From the NCBI GenBank assembly GCA_023548195.1, contig JAJHZJ010000061.1, positions 6,755,374 to 6,819,373 on the forward strand: a DNA stretch of 64,000 nucleotides. The letters are read 5' to 3'. Position 1 is the stretch's first letter. Every line of letters begins with the position of its first letter. Shown here in pieces: positions 22,018-32,365 of the stretch. This stretch comes from Bettongia penicillata ogilbyi (lineage: Eukaryota; Chordata; Mammalia; Diprotodontia; Potoroidae). The notes under the pieces are model-generated. The model worked only from the letters and a program-made list of their open reading frames with translations, did not search any database and was not told where the DNA came from. Made by a program: the position numbers and the translations under genes.

Positions 22018-22275
22018 TAACAATAATACAAATAATGGTAGTATGCTTTGAGTTTTGCAAAGGCCTTTAGACTCATTTGATTCTGACAATAAGCCTTGTG
22101 AGGTAGATGCTGTTATGATGTCCCTTTTACAGATAAGGCAACTGAGGCAGAGGGAGGTCAAGTGACTTGCCAGGGTTACACAGCTAACTAGTATGTATAT
22201 GAGGAAGGATTAGAACTTGGGTCTTCTTGACTCCAAATCCAGCATTCTAACCACTTTGTCACCTGTTGCCTTCTG
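22018..22275 (-). repeat. MIR/THER CORE-SINE, full length, antisense
   Basis: 'ataatacaaataatggtagtatgctttgagttttgcaaaggcc', 'ttacagataaggcaactgaggcag', 'aagtgacttgccagggttacacagctaactag' and 'attctaaccactttgtcacctg' are all present in order. Confidence 0.85.
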
Positions 22276-22589
22276 AAATGGAATTAGGATTCCAACATTA
22301 AAACGTACTTTTGTTGTCTTGGAAAATACTTTTCCCTCAAGAGGCTTCAGTGAAATTGTCCCTCTGGAATAATGATGTGACACTAATGATTTTGCCCAGA
22401 AGTAAACATTAAAGTGATAATGTACCAGATTACAAATCTTCTTTCAGAGGTGCTAAATATTAAATATTGACTTGAAGAGGGTTTCATAGATATACTAATG
22501 TATTCTTTTTAAAAAATAGCCAAAACTTCCACTGAAAATGTGGAGCTTCAACTTAATGATTATGTTATATTGGCTGAACCCCTGTCAAA

Positions 22590-22845
22590 GAGTATATTCA
22601 TAAGAGCAACAACCTGCAGTCAGCAAGATCTGAGTTCAAATGCAGCCTGAGATACTGGCTGTGTGATGTCTGGCAAGTCACATATAAAAAAATAAATCTC
22701 CATCTGCTCAGTTTCTCTGTAAAACAGGGGAAAAAACAGCTCCTACCTCGAAGGGTTGTGAGGATAAAATGAAATAATCAATGGAAAGCACTTAGCACAG
22801 TTCCTGGCACATAATAGGTACTTAAATGCTTTTTCTCCTTCATTC
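22590..22845 (+). repeat. CORE-SINE with L2-like tail, sense
   Basis: 'cagtcagcaagatctgagttcaaatgcagcctgagatactggctgtgtgatgtctggcaagtcac', 'aaaacaggggaaaaaacagctcctacctcgaagggttgtgaggataaaatgaaataatc' and 'agcacttagcacagttcctggcacataataggtacttaaatgc'. The L2-like tail is consistent with mobilisation by L2. Confidence 0.85.
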
Positions 22846-23009
22846 CCTAGATCCAGAAGCTGGAGGCTAGCAGAGTTTAATGATAAGCTCTGAACCAGTT
22901 CTTGAAGTCCAGGTAGGAGTTGGGCCCAACCAAAGGAAAAAAACTGCGCCACACACCACAATGACTTGGTTTACTCTAACACCTGGAAGCTGCGCTTCCT
23001 TTGCAGGCC

Positions 23010-23385
23010 CTGCCCCTGACTCTGGGCTTTCTCTACCATGCCACTGAAACCTTCTCACCCTGGAACCTCCCTCTACCCCCGGATTTCTCCCACTGGACTT
23101 ACAGCCCACCCCTGCAACTGCTTCCTTTCAGAATCTCCTTTTTAAGGAAAATGCCCAGACCATCCAGGGTTTCTTTCCTCTTCCAGCTCCCCTCTTGACT
23201 TTCTCAATTTTTTCTACCTCCCCTTTCTGGGAGGTACCTTCCTCTCCCACCCTGCTTTCAGCTCCCTTTTATATCCCCTTCCCTCCATTAGAATGTGAGC
23301 TTCTTGGGGGGAGAGACTATTTTTCTGTATATTTGTATTTCCAGCACTGAGCTGATAAATGCTTGTTGACCTGGCTTAATATCAC
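23010..23385 (+). repeat. L2-like 3' region, sense
   Basis: A pyrimidine-rich stretch ends in 'ttccctccattagaatgtgagcttcttgggggg' and 'cagcactgagctgataaatgcttgttgacc'. The first half is only weakly recognisable. Confidence 0.6.
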
Positions 23386-23419
23386 ACTGGATAACAATAC
23401 CAATCTGGAAGTTTAAAGT

Positions 23420-23835
23420 ACAGTGACATTCCTTGAAGAGACAGCATGATACAGTGGAGAATATGCTAGATTAGGAGTTAGGGGACCTCAGCCCAAATCC
23501 TGTCTTTATCACTTACTATGTGATCTTGGTTAAGTAAGTCACTGGGCCTGGGTGGCATAGTGGAGATAGAGTGCTGAGCCTGGAGTATGGAAGACTTATC
23601 TTCCTGAGCTCAAATCTAGCCTTGGACATTTATTCGCTGTGTGACCCTGAGCCAAGTCACTTAACCCTCAGTTTTCTCATCTGTAAAATGAGCTGGAGAA
23701 GGAAATGGCAAACCACTCCAATATCTTTGTCAAGAAAACCCCAAATGGTGTCATGAAGAGTAAGATATGACTGAACAACACAGTGAAGGAGCTGGACTTA
23801 CATGGCCTAGCTCTAAATCTATGATCTTAAGGATC
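23420..23835 (+). repeat. CORE-SINE split by a younger SINE
   Basis: An older SINE occupies 23420-23545 ('gacagcatgatacagtggagaatatgctag...gtgatcttggttaagtaagtcac') and its tail resumes at 23787-23835 ('aaggagctggacttacatggcctagctctaaatctatgatctta'). The copy at 23546-23786 lies between. Confidence 0.75.
23546..23786 (+). repeat. marsupial-type tRNA SINE, full length, sense
   Basis: 'gggcctgggtggcatagtgg' through 'gagctggagaaggaaatggcaaaccactccaatatctttgtcaagaaaaccccaaatggtgtc' to 'gactgaacaac'. Inserted into an older CORE-SINE. Confidence 0.88.
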
Positions 23836-24189
23836 AAGGGGCTGACAGAGTGTTCAGAATCAATACCCCTAAAGCACTACTGTTATGTTCTACAAGGGCC
23901 TGCTAGATCAAAGGCAGTTTTCACATAATGTGGAAAGGTAATGATTAAGTAACTTATTTTAATTCTATACTCAATAATTGCTTTCATTAAATATGGTTAA
24001 TATGGGTAGTACACGTTCATAGAAATGAAAGCTAAAGAAATGGCTGATGTCTTCCTTTAGTATATTAAGTTTGGGGAATGGAGAGGTATCTTAATCATTA
24101 GTCCTATGTTTTATCTGAATGAAAAACCAGAAATGAATCAAATAGAGCCACTGAAGAGGAGAGATTCAAATGGAATTGTCAACATGGTA

Positions 24190-24398
24190 CACAGACTGAG
24201 AGGAGGCATGGTATTGTAGAATGAGGGCTGGCTTTGGAGTCTGAGGACCTCAATTCAAATCCCACTTTCTACCTGCATGATCTGGGCAAGTCACTAACCT
24301 CACTGGGTCTCAGTTTCCTAATCTGTAATAAGAGATGGTTGAACGAGATGAATTCTGGAGTCCTTTCTAGGTCTAAATCTATAAGCCTATCATCCCAA
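24190..24398 (+). repeat. CORE-SINE, full length, sense
   Basis: 'ggcatggtattgtagaatgagggctggctttggagtctgaggacctcaattcaaatccc' to 'gagatgaattctggagtcctttctaggtctaaatctataagcc'. Confidence 0.8.
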
Positions 24399-24599
24399 AG
24401 GTATACTAGAGTGACTGTACAAAAGTTCAATTTGAGCACCAAAAAAGTAAAAAAAATAAATCAAGGTGCTGACCTGCAAACTACCAAAAAACCCCAAACC
24501 CAATTATAGCCACTAAGCATCTGAAGGAGAGACCCTCTGATTTGGAGGGGAGGACAGAACATAAGTTTTTAAAATCAGCAGTGTATGTGGAGGGACATT

Positions 24600-24905
24600 T
24601 TTAGCAGGAGGACTGCATGATCTAAATAATAGTTACATTATATGTATGTGTGTTATGTGTGTGTATACACAGAGATAAATATAATTGTATATAATATGTT
24701 ACATATAAAATTTATTTCAGAATATACAAAAGAATATTATATATACATGTAATTATATATAACATAACATATTATATATAGTTTAACATCTATAATATAA
24801 TCATTTCAGAATATACAAAAATAGCACTATATACACATATTTCTATAATTCATTTCAGAATCAGTCATTTCAGAATATACAAAATAATACAAAGCAAAAC
24901 AAACT
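24600..24905. repeat. AT-rich tract with a recurring 'atttcagaatatacaaaa' unit
   Basis: TA/TG microsatellite DNA in which the word 'tttcagaatatacaaaa' appears at about 24713, 24806 and 24869, plus a partial copy at about 24853. It abuts the left target-site duplication of the half-L1. Confidence 0.7.
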
Positions 24906-24908
24906 CTT

Positions 24909-24924
24909 CCAATAGTTATTTCTT
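24909..24924 (+). repeat. target-site duplication, left copy
   Basis: CCAATAGTTATTTCTT, identical to 27697-27712. On the element's sense strand it starts AAGAAA and the undisturbed site reads TTTT/AAGA, an accepted variant of the L1 endonuclease target. Confidence 0.9.
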
Positions 24925-25971
24925 TTTTTTAATATAAATTTATTTATTTAACTTTTTACATTGATTTTCACAAAATTTTGGGTTCCAAATTTTCTCCCCT
25001 TTTCTCCCCTCCCCCCCACCCCAATACACTGAGCATTCTAATTTTCCCTATCACCAATCTGCCCTCTCTTCTATCATCCCTCCCTTCTCTTGTCCCCATC
25101 TTCTCTTTTGTCCTGTAGGGCCAGATGACTTTCTATTCCCCATTAACTGTACTTCTTGTGTCCTAGTAGCAAGAACAATACTGAACAGTTGTTCCTAAAA
25201 CTTTGAGTTCCAAATTCTCCCCATTCCTCCCTCCCCACCCATTCCCTTTGGGAAGGCAAGCAATTCAATATAGGCCATATCTGTGTAGTTTTGCAAATGA
25301 CTTCGATAACAGTCATGTTGTGTAAGACTTAACTGTATTTCCCTCCATCCTATCCTGCCCCTCATTGTTTCTATTCTGTCTTTTGATCCTGTCCCTTCCC
25401 AAGAGTGTTGACTTCTACTTGCTCCCTCCTCCCATTGCCCTCCCTACCATCATCCCCCCCACCTTGCTTATCTCCTTCTCCCCCACTTTCCTGTATTGTA
25501 AGACAGGTTTTCATACCAAAATGAGTGTGCATTTTTATTCCTTCCTTTAGTCTAATGTGATGAGGGTAAACTTCATGTTTTTTTCTCAGCTCTCCTCTTT
25601 TTCCCTCCACTAAAAAGTCTCCTGTTACCTCTTGAATGAGAGATAATTTACCCCATTCCATTTCACCCTCTCTCCTCCCACTACATTTCTCCCTCACCAT
25701 TTACCTTAATTTCTTTTAAGATATTCTTTTCTTTTAATTTTCTTTTAATTTCTTTTAAGATATTTCTTTTAAGATATTCAATTCACTCTGTGCTCTCTGT
25801 CTCTGTATGTGCGTGCATGTGTGTATGTGTGTGTGTGGTCCCACCAACTACCCAGATACTGAAAAGTTTTAAGAGTTAGAAAGATTGTCTTTCCACGTAG
25901 GAATGTAAACAGTTCACCTTTGGTAAGTCCCTTATGACTTCTCTTTGCTGTTTACTTTTTCATGCTTCTTC

Positions 25972-27073
25972 TCATTCTTGTGTTTGAAAGTCAAATTTTC
26001 TTTTCAGCTCTGGTCTTTTCATCCAGAATGCTTGAAAGTCCTCTGTTTCATTGAAAGACCATATTTTCCCCTGAAGGATTATACTCAGTTTTGCTGGGTA
26101 GGTGATTCTTGGTTTGAGTCCTAGTTCCTTTGACTTCTGGAATATCCTATTCCACATCCTTAGATCCCTTAATGTAGAAGCTGCTAGATCCTGTGTTATC
26201 CTGATTGTATTTCCACAATACTGGAATTGTTTCTTTCTAGCTGCTTGCAATATTTTCTCCTTGACCTGGGAATTCTAGAATTTGGTCACAATGTTCCTAG
26301 GAGTTTCTCTTTTTGGATCTCTTTCAGGCGGTGATTGATGGATTTCTTCAATACTTATTTTTCCCTCTGGTTCTAGAATCTCAGGGCAGTTTTCCTTGAT
26401 AATTTCATGAAAGATGATGTCTAGGCTCTTTTTTTGATCATGGCTTTCAGGTAGTCCCATAATTTTTAAATCGTCTCTCCTGGATCTATTTTCCAGGTCA
26501 GTTGTTTTTCCCATGAGATATTTCACATTCTCTTCCATTTTTTCATTCTTTTGCTTTTGTTTGGAGATTTCTTGGTTTCTCAGAAAGTCATTAGCCTCCA
26601 TCTGTTCCATTCTAATTTTGAGAGAACTATTTTCTGCAGTGAGCTTTTGAACCTTTTTTTCCATTTGGCTAATTCTGTTTTTGAAAGCATTCTTCTCCTC
26701 ATTGGCTTTTTGAACCTCTTTTGCCAATTGAGTGAGCCTATTTTTCAAGGTGTTATTTTCTTCAGCATTTTTCTGGGTCTCCTTTACCAAGGTATTGACT
26801 CATTTTTCATGCTTTTCTTGCATCTCTCTCATTTCTCTTCCCAGTTTTTCCTCCACCTGTCTAACTTGATTTTCAAAATCCTTTTTGAGCTCTTCCATGG
26901 CCTGAGCCCATTGGATATCTATCTCAGATGTTTGGGGTACAGAGGCCTTGACTTCTATTTCTTTCCATGATGGTAGGCATTGTTCCTCATCATCGGAAAT
27001 GAAAGGCGGGAACCTCTGTTCCCCAAGAAAGTACCCTTCTATGGTCTTATTTTTTCTTCCCTTTTCTGGGCAT
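25972..27073 (-). pseudogene. L1 ORF1p (RNA-binding chaperone) with three lesions
   Basis: About 367 codons starting at ATG 27073-27071 (MPRKGKKK). The layout is that of L1 ORF1p, which trimerises by its coiled coil and coats L1 RNA. An N-terminal acidic segment and a long heptad-rich coiled coil (about 26900-26500) are followed by the RRM with ENRSRRDDLKIMGLPE (about 26490-26445) and a C-terminal domain with ILQAARKKQF, AKLSI and WSFNETEDFQAFW, ending FQTQE. Lesions are one frameshift in the A-run near codon 8, a TGA at 26802-26800 and a TAG at 26277-26275. Both stops are explainable by C-to-T change. The rest of the frame is open, so decay is mild and the insertion is probably among the younger L1-type copies in the window. 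Confidence 0.85.
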
Positions 27074-27672
27074 TTTCCCAGCCAGTTACTTGACTTCTGA
27101 GATTCCTGTCCACCCCCACCTAGATCTGCCCAGCAAGTGCTTGGGGTCTGAGATTCAAACGCTGCTCCCCAACCTCAGGGCTTTCAGCAGTGGGGCGGGG
27201 CTGCTATTCAATGTGAGCTTAAGTTCTGGTGCTCAGGTCAGGGCAGGGTCACCTCCCAGGCTCAGTTCCCTCAGGAGCTTTATGCAGAGTCCTTCAGTAA
27301 TGGATCTGAGGTCCTGTCTGATCCAGAAGTTCCAGGGCCGCTACTGCCTCTGCTGCTGCCTCCCGAGGGGGCCTGAGTTATGGCGACACCCTGCTCCCCT
27401 CTTGGCCAGCCCAGAAGTCTCTCTCACTGACCTGTAGCGCCTGTGGGCAGAGGGACCTTTGCGGCTGTGCGGCCAGGGCAGCGCAGGGGCTCCGCTCCGT
27501 GTCCAGTGTGTGAGGGACCTTTGGGGTCGGTTTTTCAGGGCTCTCTGGAATGGAAATCTCCTCCCCTCCATTGCTGCGTGGGTTCCACTGCTCCAGAATT
27601 TGTGGGGAGTTCTTTTTACAGGAAATTTATGGGCTGTGGGTTCTGGAGCTAGCATACGTGAGTCTTTCTACT

Positions 27673-27684
27673 CCGCCATTTTGG
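27673..27684 (-). promoter_or_regulatory. YY1-type site at the half-L1 5' end
   Basis: CCAAAATGGCGG on the minus strand, 13 bases inside the element's 5' end. In human L1 a YY1 site at the equivalent place positions transcription start; by analogy this may do the same. Confidence 0.55.
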
Positions 27685-27696
27685 CTCCTCCCCTCC

Positions 27697-27712
27697 CCAA
27701 TAGTTATTTCTT
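27697..27712 (+). repeat. target-site duplication, right copy
   Basis: Identical to 24909-24924. Confidence 0.9.
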
Positions 27713-27884
27713 AAAATATAACTGCAAATGCAATGTGTGTCACATTGTATACTGATGGGCTTGTGCAAATAAGCTACTGAAAAATAACTGTCCTAATCCA
27801 TTCAATGACATGCCAGGGTATGTGGGGTGGTGGCTGATGTGTGGGTGTGATGATGATGGAGGAGGCTAGCGTACACATGCACTT

Positions 27885-28235
27885 ATGTATATTTTATATA
27901 CACACACACACTTAGATAACATTTATACAGCACCTGCCATGCACCAGGTGCTCTACGTACTTTATAACTATTATCTCATTTGATCTTCAAAACAACCCTA
28001 GGAGGTAGGTGCTGTTATTATCCCCATTGTATAGATAAGGAAACTAAGGCAAATAGAGGTAAATGACCTGACCAGGGTCACACAATTAACAACTGATTCC
28101 GGGTTAAGAAATGAGGTCTTCCTGATTCCTGGCTTCTCTTGCCACCTAGTTGCACATTTTTATATATATTTGTGTGTGTGTGTAACACATATATATTATG
28201 TGTGTGTATAACACATACATATTCACACATACAGA
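27885..28235 (-). repeat. CORE-SINE, antisense, flanked by CA/TG tracts
   Basis: 27910-28152 is an antisense MIR/THER element ('ataacatttatacagcacctgccatgcaccaggtgctctacgtac', 'atctcatttgatcttcaaaacaaccctaggaggtagg', 'gccacctagttgc'). Microsatellite DNA lies at 27890-27911 and 28155-28235. Confidence 0.85.
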
Positions 28236-28610
28236 TACCCATCTACGACAATTTGTCAGGATTAAAATGATTAAAGTATTAAAGTATACAAAAAACACTT
28301 TCATATCTAACAGAATGTCAAAGAATGCAGCCACATCAGCATATGCACAGCAGGAAGACTGAAGGAAGGGTGCAGATGAGTGGGGCACAGCATCAGAAGC
28401 ACAATGAGAAGATAAATGATGATGACTGCAGCGACACATGCACATATGGGGGAATGTCAGGGCTTATCATGTCAAGTGAGCACAGATTAGTAAAAATGTG
28501 TGATTTCAACTGAGTAGGGGAATACAATCCCCATATAAAATTGCATGCATTCTCTTGGCTGGCTGACTCTGTACACACCCACATAACATACTGGCATTGC
28601 CAGTTGGCAA
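28236..28610. other. no gene or repeat recognised
   Basis: Short frames on both strands overlap each other and resemble nothing known. Confidence 0.35.
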
Positions 28611-28611
28611 G

Positions 28612-28815
28612 GTCATAAAATCATAGAATATAAAATGGTAAACTTAAGGATTGAGTCAAACTCCCATATTTGATAAATAAGAAATAAGGAAGAAATAAGA
28701 AAACTAAAGCTCAGAGATATTAGATGACTTGGTATTAGAAGACACAGATGGTTGCAAACCCAGGACAGAGGTTCCTTGGCCCTTATTTGGGTGATCTTTT
28801 CACTATATCATACTT
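28612..28815 (-). repeat. CORE-SINE, antisense
   Basis: 'aaaatcatagaatataaaatggtaaacttaaggattgagtcaaactccc', 'gaaaactaaagctcagagatattagatgacttgg' and 'cagaggttccttggcccttatttgggtgatcttttcactatatca'. Confidence 0.65.
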
Positions 28816-29003
28816 GTCTCTTGCATGCACTTAAAATTCTGTAAAAATAACAATGTCTTCCAATGTTTGGAACACAGGTGTAAATAATATGCCTACTGCC
28901 TAAGTAAAGTCACTCTTCCTTTCACCCCAAACTTAGAATAAAAATATGGTAGTGAACAAACTCTTCCCATACATTTCAAATGAGGCTACTCCAGTACCTA
29001 AGT

Positions 29004-29262
29004 GGAGCTGCTAGGTAGCACAGTGGATAAAGTACCAAGCCTGAAATCAGCAAGATTCATCTCCCTGAGTTCAAATCTAGTCTCATTTACTTACAGGCTG
29101 TGTGACCCTGGGCAAGTCACTTAACCCTGTTTGCTTCCATTTCCTCATCTGCAAAATGAGCTAATGAAAGAAATGGCAAAGCACTTCAGTTTCATTGCCA
29201 AGAAAACTCCAAATGGGGTCATGTAGACTCAGACTAAAGAGCTGAACAACAACCACCACCTA
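29004..29262 (+). repeat. marsupial-type tRNA SINE, full length, sense
   Basis: 'gctgctaggtagcacagtggataaag' through 'atggcaaagcacttcagtttcattgccaagaaaactccaaatggggtcatg' to 'gagctgaacaac'. The flanks 'acctaagt' and 'acctatgt' may be a decayed target duplication. Confidence 0.88.
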
Positions 29263-29334
29263 TGTCATTCAGAATAGAAAATGGGGCCTGAAGTTGTGGA
29301 ACAAGCCAAGATCTAGTTACCACAGAGAAGATAG

Positions 29335-29405
29335 GAAATTCAATTCCGTGAAACAAATATTTATGGGGCGCCTCCTCTGAACAAGGAAGGCACTATGCTG
29401 AAGAG
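29335..29405 (-). repeat. L2 3' end fragment, antisense
   Basis: 'aacaaatatttatggggcgcctcctctgaacaaggaaggcactatgctgaa'. Confidence 0.5.
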
Positions 29406-29409
29406 ATTC

Positions 29410-30080
29410 CTCCTTTCCCCATCAAGACAAATATCAGACAGAAGAGTCTACCTGGAATCCCAAAACAGGGATGTGGGATTTTGTGCTTTTTAGCACTATG
29501 GCAATATAAGTAAAATACTAATTGGGAATATATTCCCAGAGAGCATAAGGTAACTGCTCAAAATCCTATGTTTTACTTCTTAAGAAAGCTTAGTGCTGTG
29601 GTTTGGTTTGCAACCAGAAGATGAGTTAGGAGGCAAAAAATCCACACCAACAAGGAACATATATGCATATATCCACATTCCTCTATCCACAAGTTTTCTT
29701 GTAAAGGAAAAGGGTTAAATAAAAACTACTGATTTTATATAGCCTGGGGGAAATAGTGCCTCATTGCCATGATACCATTTTTCAAATGTGTCTTGTACTC
29801 CACTCCAGCAAAAAGCCTTTCTCCAAGTGAGAGTTAAGACATAAGTCTAGGAAATGAGGACAAGGTGTGTTGCTATGCACAGGATTTCACACCCACCATA
29901 AGGCAACAGGTGGTAGCATCTAAATATGGTAATAGCATTCTTCACACAACCTTATAAAGAATTTTGTTCTGAGATCCTTTCGATATATGATGCTATAATA
30001 GGAACTGGAGAAATATTTTTAATAATGTGGAAAAGAGTTATTTCTGGTTCTTTAAGAGTTTATCATTTTTAGAAATGCTG
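29410..30080. other. single-copy stretch, no gene seen
   Basis: Nothing recognised. Confidence 0.35.
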
Positions 30081-30084
30081 GGAT

Positions 30085-30134
30085 ATGTGTGTTTTTGTAT
30101 GTATATGTGTGTGTTGTGTGTGTGTGTATATATA

Positions 30135-30165
<31 letters not shown>

Positions 30166-30172
30166 CATATAT
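30085..30172. repeat. TG then (TA)n microsatellite
   Basis: (TG)n followed by about 40 bases of nearly pure (TA)n at 30128-30164. Confidence 0.9.
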
Positions 30173-31080
30173 TTCAGTTGTGATCCACCCTCAATAATTC
30201 ATAGTAATGACAGAGTTCAGGGATAATGTGAATTAAGGAAATCCATAGAAAACTTTAACAACTTCACTTCAGTCAATAGTTGCAATCTCTTCTGATTTAA
30301 TACGTCAAGCAAAGTTGCCTGAGCCTAGACTGGAATCCATATCTGTATTTAAGGTAAGTGGGGAGATGGTGAAAGAACGAAGGGTTCCAAGGATGTAAAA
30401 TTGTCCCCTGGTGTAGTGTCTGGATATTTGCCAAGCTGAGGCCAATTTGTATGATGAAGTGGGGCAGATACTGGGGTCCTTCTCCATCTTGCCAGTTGAG
30501 AATCCTTTTGGTCACCCTTTCTCCCCATGTCCTTTTTCCTAAAAGGTAACTAGACCTACAGTGTTTTGAGATTGGTGCTAGATTTAAATCCTTGGGATGA
30601 TCAATCAGGTGAAATGACTTGGTAAATAAAGGACTTCTCATAGTTACACAACAACTTGCTCTGGGCACATGAGTGCACACTTGTCTGAATGTTTGAGGCT
30701 GGGTCTTGAAGTTGCTATGTGTTGGAATATGTGAATTTCCCACTGTTCAAAACATGGACAAGTTTTTGCAGGCTGAAAATTATAATGTCAGGTGCTTTGT
30801 GTGTGCATATGCTAATCAGGAAGCACGAGGCCTACAAAAGAGAACTGTGCTCTTATCTGTGTGATTTCTCCTGGCGCTTGGGTAAGTATGAATTAAAATG
30901 TAATGTCAACAAGCAGGGTGTTGGTTTCCAAGGCCTTTTAAGTAAGTAAAGATGTGTGAAGCTAACTTAGGGTGGAGAATAAATATGAAAGGAGTTTAGA
31001 CCAAGGAAACATGTTATATATAAATGAAAAATGGAGAGATAACAAGACTGGTTACATAAATTATCCCGGGTACCCTCCAT
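30173..31080. other. unresolved stretch with an exon-like segment
   Basis: No repeat named. A 148-codon minus-strand frame (30297-30743) has no domain or composition bias that supports a protein. On the plus strand, 30772-30881 is bounded by 'gtttttgcag' and 'GTAAGT', but no similarity supports it. Confidence 0.25.
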
Positions 31081-31082
31081 GA

Positions 31083-31395
31083 TAAAATGGCAGACCCTGA
31101 GATTGTGAACTTCTTGAGAGCACGAACTGTCTTTTGGGTCTTTCTGTATTTCCAGAGCTTAGCACAGTGTTTGGCCATAGTAGGTGCTTAACAAATGTTC
31201 ACTGACGGACTGACATATCTGGCGTTAGAAGGGATCTCAGAGGCCATCTAGTCCAATCCACTAATTTTGCAAGTTGAGAAAAGATTGAATAACTCATCCA
31301 TGGACACCAAGGTAATAAACATCAGAGGCAGGATATGAACTCAGGCCCTCTGACCTAAAAACCAGAAAACTTTCCACTATAACATGCTGTCTCCC
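31083..31395. repeat. L2 3' end sense, then CORE-SINE antisense
   Basis: 31083-31213: 'gtgaacttcttgagagcacgaactgtcttttggg' to 'taggtgcttaacaaatgttcactga'. 31217-31395: 'ggcgttagaagggatctcagaggccatctagtccaatcc' to 'tttccactataacatgctgtct'. Confidence 0.8.
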
Positions 31396-31464
31396 CAAAC
31401 CAATAGATATGTTTCAGAAAATTTTAGAATAAATTGATTGCAAATCAAATCACAACTTAAAACT

Positions 31465-31555
31465 AAGAGTCATAGGTAGGATTTAAGCCCAGGTCTTTCT
31501 AACCAGAAATCCAATACTTTTAACTACTACACCAAATAGCCTCCTCCACATCAAT
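31465..31555 (-). repeat. SINE head fragment, antisense
   Basis: 'gatttaagcccaggtctttctaaccagaaatccaatac...actactacaccaaatagcc'. Confidence 0.5.
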
Positions 31556-32296
31556 TAATATCTCTATGGTTTTGTCATGTGAGGCATTTTTACATCATGA
31601 TTTTATCATACCACTTCATTAAATTGTATTATCCTGAAGGGCATGGGACCAAATCCCTATTTTTTGGTAACTTTTCCCATATCCAAAGATAATTCATTCA
31701 CATTTGAGTTCAATATATAACACTGCCTCACTTTTTGACCAAAAGCAATGGAAAGGTGGAGTAGACTAAATGTGAACAAATGCAATTCAACATGCACAAT
31801 TATGAAGTTTTAATATTTGTGCACACAGAGAAGTGTTTGGGGATATAATGTGATAGGCTAAGGCATAACGAAAAAGAGTGTGTGTATCTGCCTGTGAAGG
31901 CTGCTGTGCGGCCATTTCTTGTTGGAGTGCAAGAGAGAGGCTGGTGAAGGGTCAGGGATGGCATCTGTGCCACCTTGGCACATGTGACAGCAGATCTGAT
32001 TCCATACTTGGCCTCATGTACACTGCACTGGGTGTCCCAGAGTACAATGCTTATGACACCTGCTTATAGGCTACGCTGCACTTCCAGTGTGGTAAGTAGG
32101 ATGTGTGGCTGGTGGCCTGACCCATGCAGGGCCATCTGGTGAGAAGTGCCTGCCTGTGTCATGGTCTAGCCCTGCTGATGGTGATTCTCACAAGTGGGGC
32201 CAGCATTTTCACGGCTTTGCAGGCTCTCAAGGCTGAGGCTGCTCTCACATCGGACTGATGCTAGTTTCTGGAGATAGGAGAGGGGTGAACTCCTTG
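31556..32296. other. single-copy DNA upstream of the CpG island
   Basis: No repeat and no convincing exon. A perfect GTAAGT donor word occurs at about 32091 ('ccagtgtggtaagtagg'). Confidence 0.3.
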
Positions 32297-32365
32297 TTAG
32301 TATTAATAAACACTTATTAGGCGCCAGGCACCGTGCAAGTACAAAAAGGGGCAAGATGTGGGACA
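32297..32365 (-). repeat. L2 3' end fragment, antisense
   Basis: 'tagtattaataaacacttattaggcgccaggcaccgtgcaagtacaaaaa'. It marks the left border of the GC-rich region. Confidence 0.6.

Larger units (their letters stand above)
24925..27696 (-). mobile_element. half-L1 (HAL1-like) element, complete ends, no ORF2
   Basis: A 2.77-kb antisense insertion bounded by a perfect 16-bp target-site duplication. Reading on the minus strand, the 5' end starts GGAGGGGAGGAGCCAAAATGGCGG (27696 downward) with a YY1-type site, then a GC-rich 5' UTR to about 27074, then L1 ORF1 (27073-25972), then about 1.05 kb of purine-rich 3' UTR, two AATAAA-type signals near 24940 and a short A-tail. L1 ORF2 (normally about 3.8 kb, with endonuclease and reverse transcriptase) is absent. 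That makes it non-autonomous, in the layout known as half-L1 or HAL1. Whether this is a family member or a one-off internal deletion cannot be decided from one copy. Confidence 0.85.

Noticed and set aside
25371..25700. 109-codon minus-strand frame in the half-L1 3' UTR
   Set aside because: Lies in purine-rich 3' UTR sequence that is open because it is low in T. Not part of ORF1 or ORF2.
26551..26970. 139-codon plus-strand frame
   Set aside because: Antisense shadow of the L1 ORF1 coiled coil; its F/L-rich composition is the complement of K/E-rich codons.
30297..30743. 148-codon minus-strand frame
   Set aside because: No domain, no signal or membrane segment, no exon signals that agree with it. 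Length is possible by chance in 64 kb.
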